A stretch of DNA of 64,000 nucleotides from positions 4,882,001 through 4,946,000 of the forward strand of contig CAKAKS010000032.1 of assembly GCA_916700875.1 (NCBI GenBank), read 5' to 3'. A program made the position numbers and the translations under genes. The stretch comes from Sebastes aleutianus (lineage: Eukaryota > Chordata > Actinopteri > Perciformes > Sebastidae). Of this stretch, positions 57,827-64,000 are shown piece by piece (position 1 is the stretch's first letter; the number at the start of each line of letters is the position of its first letter). Below the pieces are notes generated by a model. That model saw only the letters and a list, made by a program, of their open reading frames with translations. It was not told the DNA's origin and did no database searches.

Positions 57827-59970
57827 GTGAGACTGCTTCCTCTGATTTCCCTTTGCATATTCTCTGCTGATATAATGATAATGGATGGATAATTCCCCCT
57901 TACTAATGCTAAATAACCAACACGTACAAGTAGGGATGGGCGATATTGCTTATAAATAATATCTCAATATTTTTAGGCTGTATTGCAATATACAATATAT
58001 ATTTCCATATTTTCTCAAACATAACTGTTTAACCCCTTTGATGTATATGATCATACCAACATTATCATTCTAGCAAACTAATTTAAACGTTACATTTAAA
58101 ATGTACTCTAATCGAGTTTGACTAATTATTCACACAATTGAAATTGAATTTTTCAACAATATTTTGTTTTATTTCTGTGTGTATTATTGACAGACTGATC
58201 GACTCATTGGACTCATGTGAAATTGCTCATTCACCGGAAGATCACTTTTATTTTGAAGTCACTTCTTGGTCACTTTTATTTTGAATCCAGTTCTTACATG
58301 CTCTTACTATAATGCCTAGTATATAAACGCACCACAAAACAACTTGGGGGGGGGGCTAGTTTGTCCATCTTTGTTGAAGTGGAGGATGGCATCTTCCATC
58401 ACTATTCTATTAGGATTCATCCTCTGGTTAGCATGGATGTCTGTACAAAAATGAATGGCAATCCATCTTATAGTTCAACGCAAAAGTTAATTTTTTCAAT
58501 GTTCCTTGTCAATGGTATTTTAACACAAGACCAAATCTTAACTCAATGTTAAGTACTTTTTTTAAGAACTTTCAGCCTCCATCTATTGAGGCCCCATTAA
58601 AAGTGCCAGGCAAAGCTAGTTAGTAAGCATTGATTTTAGATTTAATGTGTTCAATTATGTGCCAAATTTCATGGCCAAACAATAGTTGTGTGACATTTCA
58701 CTCTCAAATAAAGCTAACCTGCTGGTGGTGCTATAGGGCAGGGGTCTGCAACCTTCAGCTCCGGAGCCACATGTGGCTCTTTAGCTCCTCTCCAGTGACT
58801 CCCTGTGGATTTTTTAAAATGGAAATGAATAACTGTTTTTTGTTTACATTTTCATTTTTATTTATCATTGTTGTAGGTCTATAGTACAATGGAGTATTAG
58901 GGCCAAATTGAGGGAAAAAAAATAGATCTGAGATTTCGAGAATATAAAGTCCTAATATAATGATAATAAAGTCAAAAGTTTAAAAGAAAAAAAGTCGTAA
59001 TATTATGATAATAAAGTCATAAGTTTAAGAGAAAAAAAGTCGTAGTACTATGAGAATAAAGTCATAATATTATAAAGTAGTAATTTTACGTGTTTTCTTT
59101 TTTTCTCGTAAAGTTATGACTTTATTCTCGTAATATTCCGACTTTTTTTCTCGTAAAGTTATGACTTTATTCTCGTAATATTACGACTATTTTTCTTGTT
59201 GAGTTATGACTTTATCCTCGTAATATTACGACATTATTTCTCGTAAAATTATGACTTTGTTCTCGGAATATTACGACTTTTGTTTCTCGTTAAGTTATGA
59301 CTTTATTCTCATAACTTTACATCTTTTTTTCATGTAAAGTTATGACTTTATTCTCGTAATATTACGACTTTTTTTTCCTCGTAAAGTTATGACTTTATTC
59401 TTGTAATGTTACTACTTTTTTCTCGTAATATTATGACTTTATTCTGGAAATCTCAGATTTTTTTTTTCCCTCAATGTGTCCCTAATACTCCGTAGTACAT
59501 TTGCACTTTGTCCCTCACTGCATTAGACTTATATACTATATAGTTAGACTATAAACTGTGTTACCTTCATCACAATGCTCAAATGTTTTGCGACTCAAGA
59601 CAGATTTTTTTTTTGCCTAAAATGGCTCTTTTGATAGTACAGGTTGCTGACCCCTATGCTAGGGTAAAGGTCAGGAGATCACCAGAGTCATTATTTAAAT
59701 ACATATAAGATATTTTACTGACCACATATGCATTTTTTACCTGATGATGGTGCTACATGAAAAGTCAGGGGATCACTAATTACAATTCATGCTGAAGGAA
59801 AAATCAACGTCTACACCAAATTCCATAACAATCCATCCAATCCAATAATAAACTCCCTATTCGCTCTGGGAATTCTTAAAGTAACTGTTTGAATATCTTC
59901 TTGTATATTGTTTTTTTTTTTTATTTCTTCAACTGGCTGTACTTGCATGTTCTACCAAACTCTGTTACAG
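57827..59970 (+). other. gabrg1: gabrg1 intron 3
   Basis: GT-AG intron of 2.1 kb, largely occupied by hAT-type copy 3 (58739-59656). The 57900-58738 part has short frames only. Confidence 0.85.
58739..59656. mobile_element. hAT-type non-autonomous element R3, copy 3
   Basis: The left end CAGGGGTCTGCAACCTTCAG and the right end GGTTGCTGACCCCT match the copies at 31687 and 34376. The interior again has alternating CTCGTAAAGTTATGACTTTA and CTCGTAATATTACGAC blocks, with inverted units at the left. The flanks (CTATAGGG and TGCTAGGG) are only an imperfect duplication. Confidence 0.85.
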
Positions 59971-60191
59971 GAATACACCATTGACATCTTCTTTGCCCAG
60001 ACATGGTATGACAGCCGACTGAAGTTCAACAGCTCGATGAAGCTGCTCATGCTCAACAGTAACATGGTAGGCAAAATCTGGATTCCCGACACATTCTTCA
60101 GGAATTCCCGCAAATCAGACGCCCACTGGATCACCACTCCCAACCGCCTCCTGAGGCTGTGGAGCAATGGTAGAGTCATGTACACGCTGAG
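59971..60191 (+). CDS. gabrg1: GABA-A receptor gamma-1 subunit, coding exon 4
   Basis: A 221-bp exon, the usual size. It encodes EYTIDIFFAQTWYDSRLKFN, LNSNMVGKIWIPDTFFRNSR and KSDAHWITTPNRLLRLW, ending YTLR. It covers beta strands that form part of the benzodiazepine-site face. The NSS sequon follows LKF. KSDAHW and NRLLR are gamma-1-like, while the FF in DIFFAQ is as in gamma-2. The acceptor is GTTACAG and the donor GAG/GTAGGA. Confidence 0.97.
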
Positions 60192-60496
60192 GTAGGACGC
60201 TCATGCAGCCAGTGTGCTAATCTTTTTGGTAGCCATTTTTTTATGTTGAACTATCAACTCTTCAACAATCTTTGTTTGTTTGTGCAGCTTTAGTGTGTGC
60301 ATCTGTATTTTTTTTATTATGTTGGTCTGTTCTTGGTCTTAATGTCTTTAGGTTTCAGGGGTTGTTTTCTGCATTTGTTGGTGTAATTACAGAGAAAACA
60401 TGATTTACTATGTTCAGTCACACTTGGGAGGGAAAACAACAACACTGAGACTTTTCTCTTATCGCTTTTTCTCTGTCACAATTCTGTTTTTGTCAG

Positions 60497-60579
60497 GTTG
60501 ACTATTAATGCGGAGTGTTACCTTAAGCTGCATAACTTTCCAATGGATGAACATTCGTGTCCACTGGAGTTTTCAAGCT
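60497..60579 (+). CDS. gabrg1: GABA-A receptor gamma-1 subunit, coding exon 5 (Cys-loop)
   Basis: An 83-bp exon encoding LTINAECYLKLHNFPMDEHS and CPLEFSS. The two cysteines, 14 residues apart, make the Cys-loop disulfide that defines this receptor superfamily. The acceptor is TGTCAG and the donor GCT/GTAGGT. Confidence 0.96.
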
Positions 60580-61345
60580 GTAGGTGGTCAAACATTTCCC
60601 CTTCCCATTTTTGAACCCGCCATCTCGACTTCAAACTTCCGTAACTTGCAGAGGAGCTTCTGTGTGGGCTTCTAGCATTGTGGTTAAGCCCGTGTTCCTT
60701 CTCCTTGCCAAAAGGACCATCTGCTTGAGGCTGCCCTCTCTAAGCCTGTACCAATCTATCATCTGCTCCACCAGCGGAGAGAGGAGGTCACCCAGTTCCA
60801 TTTTTCTCTGACAGACCTAATGAATTAAGCAACTTCTCCCAGTCTGATTCATGCTGTCTGTCATCCTTCATTTGTCTCTTGCATTGTGCTTTAGCCTCTC
60901 ATATCTTGCCATGATCTTAATAAATGCAAACACCATTCCATGGAGTTGAGAAAAAATGTCAGGACCAGTGCAGTCACACTAAATGTCATCAAATGAGCTC
61001 AAACCAGTCGTAATTTCATCAACAAAATACTACTGAACAATTAAACAGACCTTGCCTAAAAAAACAACAATTTGTTAAAATGACCCCAAAAAAATACATT
61101 TTGCTTCTATGCAAGCATCCTCTGGCAGTTGTGCAAATGATGCTCTCTCAGTAGCAGTGACGGAAGTAGCTTGACATTGTTATATCAACACAGAATCTTT
61201 AAAAGATGGAGGGTTGTGACTGTAACACCAGACACCTTGGACTATGTCCTGTTGTCTACAGTCGTGTCTAAAAGGTAACCCCAAAGCTGCGAAAATGTGC
61301 AAAAACTCTCGCAAGACTCACTGCCCGATGACTTATGCTAACCTT

Positions 61346-61490
61346 AATCATTCAAGGTCAATGCCTACCCTTAACCATTCAAGGTCAATGCCTAACCTTT
61401 AACCATTCAAGGTCAATGCCTAACCTTTAACCATTCAAGGTCAATGCCTAACCTCAACCATTCAAGGTCAATGCCTTACCTTAACCTTAA
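61346..61490. repeat. minisatellite of 27-28-bp units in gabrg1 intron 5
   Basis: Five units of ACCATTCAAGGTCAATGCCT plus AACCTTTA-like linkers. TTCAAGGTCA starts at 61351, 61378, 61406, 61434 and 61461. The 61000-61340 and 61491-62085 parts of the intron show no recognised feature. Confidence 0.9.
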
Positions 61491-62085
61491 CCATAGAGGT
61501 GGCATATCAGAAAACTTTCATGAGAAACGTACAGGTCATTATGCAACATATTGTGTAGTTTAGGTAGTTTGAGGACTTGTTGGCCTGAAAATGCTTGTTT
61601 CAATGAGAACTCGGAGTATGAGCCTTCTTTTTGTAAAATAATCAAATTTTCATGCACTACAAGCTCAAGTTAAATAGAATACTGTGAATCATCACTACAG
61701 ATGTGTTAATGACTAAGGAAATGTCTTTCCTCTCTCAATGTTGGTGTATTTATGTCAGAGAGAGCAAGAGTAATTACTTCCACGCTGCCTGGGAGTAAGC
61801 ACGAACTGCACAAACTGCCTGCTACTGACTATTGCAGGTATGCCTATTAAAACATGTGTACCTACCTACCGAACTGTAGTGAACAGACTGTTATATGCAT
61901 TTGAAGACATCTTGCTCATTTGAAGAGATTTCATGAGACTGGGCAGGTCAGTTCCATCTTGAATGCTCCACTTTGCCTTGCCATGGTGCAATTTTCCATT
62001 GTGATATACAGTACACTGAATGACAGATTTAAACGCATCAGTATGGCTTCTAATTAATATATTATGTGTCTGGGATGTTCTGTAG

Positions 62086-62223
62086 ATGGTTATCCCAAAA
62101 ATGAGATCATGTATCGGTGGCAGAGACGGGCAGTGGAGGTGGCAGACCAGCGGTACTGGAGGCTTTACCAATTTGCCTTCGTAGGGATGAGGAACTCCAC
62201 TTTTGTGGCTCACACCCAGTCAG
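62086..62223 (+). CDS. gabrg1: GABA-A receptor gamma-1 subunit, coding exon 6
   Basis: A 138-bp exon of standard size. It encodes GYPKNEIMYRWQRRAVEVAD, QRYWRLYQFAFVGMRNSTF and VAHTQS. YPKNEI, VEVAD and QFAFVG are gamma-1-like. The stretch covers the loop C region and leads to the pre-M1 segment. The acceptor is TGTAG and the donor CAG/GTACGA. Confidence 0.96.
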
Positions 62224-62360
62224 GTACGACATTATGGCCAAGTCCTCTTACATGTTGCCAGTCTCCAGTTTTACATGGACCACTGATATATTACAATAAT
62301 ATAGACTTTGGATTAGTTTTAGTGTAGAGTACGATTCAACATTATCACATAGATCAGGCT

Positions 62361-62940
62361 ATTCTCATACACCGTTCGTAGCTATACCTATGAAAAGTAA
62401 ACGCACTGTAATTTGTATATATCCCAAAAAGCAATCCACATAACTGTGAACAAGGAAGTATAAAGAGCGGCAAATGCCACGTAGAGAGGACGTTCGGGTG
62501 TATAGGTGGGTCAAAAATCGTCGGATTTTTTACCCAGGAGACTGGTGTTCGTGTCCCGAGTGAAACCAGGAGTCATCGTTGATTTGTTTGTCATGCAACT
62601 TCCATACTTAAATTACGTCACTTCCGGTGTTATTTTGACCCAAACCAGGATCTTTTCCTGAACCTAACTAAGTAGTTTTTGTCACAACTTCCGTACTTAA
62701 GTTACGGCACTTCCAGTGTTGCATAACCACGTCCGGTGTGGCGTAACTTAACTATGATCTTTCCTAAACCTAACTAAGTAGTTTTCTTGCCTAAACCTAA
62801 CCAAATCAACCTTTTCCTAAACCTAACTATGTGGTTTTCTTGCCTAAACATACTGAATATGTTTCCTGTAAAGTTGAAAAATGCAAGAAAAATGAGGAAT
62901 AACTTTTTGTAAGATATCACACGAACGGTTGTATGAGAAT
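62361..62940. mobile_element. MITE-like element with ATTCTCATACACCGTTCG termini
   Basis: ATTCTCATACACCGTTCGT at the left and ACGAACGGTTGTATGAGAAT at the right are inverted copies. Inside are several CCTAAACCTAACTAAGTAGT repeats (62650-62840). Non-coding. It sits in gabrg1 intron 6. Confidence 0.75.
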
Positions 62941-63204
62941 ATGTTGCATAGATTATCCTATATGTCTTGTCTGTCTGTATATATATTTTATCAATCCGTA
63001 CTTAAGTATACATTCATATTGAAATAACGTGTAATTAAAACCTCCCAATTTATACATGCAAACATATACATACTACTCCAATCATATAAATTTGGGAACC
63101 TTACATAAATACCAATCTGTGCCCGCCTTACCTAAACATCTCACTTCACCCGCTGGGCATATTAAGGTTTTATCTCTATATCTGTCTTATTGTTAAACTT
63201 TCAG

Positions 63205-63357
63205 GGGAATATGTAATCATGACGATCTTTTTCGACCTGAGTCGGAGAATGGGCTACTTCACCATCCAGACGTACATTCCCTGCAGTATGATTGTGGTCT
63301 TGTCCTGGGTCTCCTTCTGGATCAACAAGGATGCCGTCCCAGCCCGCACATCTCTAG
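63205..63357 (+). CDS. gabrg1: GABA-A receptor gamma-1 subunit, coding exon 7 (M1, start of M2)
   Basis: A 153-bp exon encoding GEYVIMTIFFDLSRRMGYFT, IQTYIPCSMIVVLSWVSFWI and NKDAVPARTSL. M1 spans the IPC to SFW stretch, and the M1-M2 linker and the first M2 residues follow. MTIFFDLSRRMG is gamma-1-like (gamma-2 has MSVYFDLSRRMG). The acceptor is TTTCAG and the donor CTAG/GTTTGA. Confidence 0.97.
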
Positions 63358-63510
63358 GTTTGATACGTTCTTTCATAGTTCACAGTTTCACAGTTAAACC
63401 GAGTCACCGCGCAAATATGCCTTGTTCTGTAAATCACTGTACGTTGATCTTTGAAATATTAGTAAATGTAATGTAATGCATTCCATTTGTCTCTGTGACA
63501 ATCCATTCAG

Positions 63511-63713
63511 GTATCACCACAGTGCTCACAATGACGACTCTAAGCACCATCTCCAGGAAGTCCCTGCCCAAGGTTTCTTATGTCACCGCCATGGACCTGT
63601 TCGTCTCTGTCTGCTTCATCTTCACCTTCGCTGCCCTCATGGAGTACGGCACTCTGCACTACTTCACCAGCAACAGACAGACTAAGAAGGCTAAAGGCAA
63701 CAATAACACACAG
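63511..63713 (+). CDS. gabrg1: GABA-A receptor gamma-1 subunit, coding exon 8 (M2, M3)
   Basis: A 203-bp exon encoding M2 (GITTVLTMTTLSTISRKSLP), the M2-M3 loop KVSYVTAMDL, M3 (FVSVCFIFTFAALMEYGTLH) and YFTSNRQTKKAKGNNN, the start of the large cytoplasmic loop. The exons in the window give 368 residues of a protein of about 465. The final exon with M4 lies to the right of the window. The pore-lining M2 is chloride-channel type. Gamma subunits form the benzodiazepine site with an alpha subunit. Confidence 0.97.
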
Positions 63714-63782
63714 GTAACATAACACTCATTTTCTTTCTTATTCTTTCTTTTGAACCCACTGAATGTAACATTCAATTTCAAT

Positions 63783-64000
63783 TCAATTGAATTTATTTTT
63801 ATATAGGGTCACATCATAACAGAAGTTATCTCGAGATACTTTCATATAGAGCAGGTCTATACTGTACTCTATAATTTACAGAGACTCGGCAAGAAAAAAA
63901 AATCCCTTTAACGTGTACAACAACAATAATAGAAATAGGACTAATAGAAATAATAAGTAGTGGTGGACATAATAGATTGATAATAGTTATAACAGTAATA
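63783..64000 (-). repeat. inverted copy of the 'GGAGTTTTTCCTGGC' fish repeat, cut by window edge
   Basis: Contains TTATATAGGGTCACATCATA, CTCGAGATACTTTCATATAGA and CAGGTCTATACTGTACTCTAT, the reverse complement of the 3' part seen at 42430-42575. It continues past the right edge inside gabrg1 intron 8. Confidence 0.65.

Noticed and set aside
1..64000. tRNA, rRNA, microRNA or CRISPR loci
   Set aside because: No cloverleaf with both promoter boxes, no rRNA segments, no short-spacer repeat array. Hairpins seen belong to transposon-like inverted repeats.

Overview
This window is from a vertebrate nuclear genome, almost certainly a percomorph-type teleost fish. The genes are split by long introns with GT-AG splice sites, there are no operons, and the spaces between exons are full of fish-type repeats (Tc1, hAT, piggyBac-like elements, Ty3/gypsy, LINEs, and many short terminal-inverted-repeat elements). 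Three protein-coding genes can be read. Most other open frames are chance frames or decayed transposons.

Layout. (1) About 1-20,600, plus strand: the 3' end of a neurexin-3 gene (nrxn3). It consists of a small alternatively spliced stalk exon (5485-5565), a 12.2 kb intron, and the terminal exon (17784-18724), which carries the stalk, the transmembrane helix and the EYYV PDZ ligand. A long 3' UTR follows. (2) About 20,600-32,370: a repeat-rich interval between two convergent genes. (3) 32375-35929, minus strand: type 2 iodothyronine deiodinase (dio2) in two coding exons. It has an in-frame TGA selenocysteine codon at 32774-32776 and an unusual Gly-Ser repeat near the N terminus; a perfect CRE lies upstream at 36266-36273. 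(4) About 36,300-50,100: an intergenic stretch with pieces of gypsy, LINE and MITE-like elements. (5) 50395 to the right edge, plus strand: the first eight coding exons of a GABA-A receptor gamma-1 subunit gene (gabrg1). The final coding exon, with most of the M3-M4 loop and M4, lies outside the window.

The neighbouring, convergent nrxn3 and dio2 match the order known around human NRXN3-DIO2 on chromosome 14. In humans GABRG1 is in a GABA-A receptor cluster on chromosome 4, so its position beside dio2 suggests a rearrangement in one lineage. The three genes encode a presynaptic adhesion protein, a thyroid-hormone-activating enzyme and an inhibitory receptor subunit. They share no pathway operon and are simply neighbours.

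I found no undescribed multi-gene system. The most notable signals are: the Gly-Ser minisatellite in the dio2 coding sequence; a GC-AG intron in gabrg1; a mixed gamma-1/gamma-2 pattern at the benzodiazepine-site residues of gabrg1; tandem in-frame splice donors in nrxn3; a duplicated 66-base segment in the nrxn3 3' UTR; three hAT-type elements built around palindromic AT-rich arrays; and a 1 kb foldback element. All identifications come from reading the sequence and from memory of the families. No search was run.
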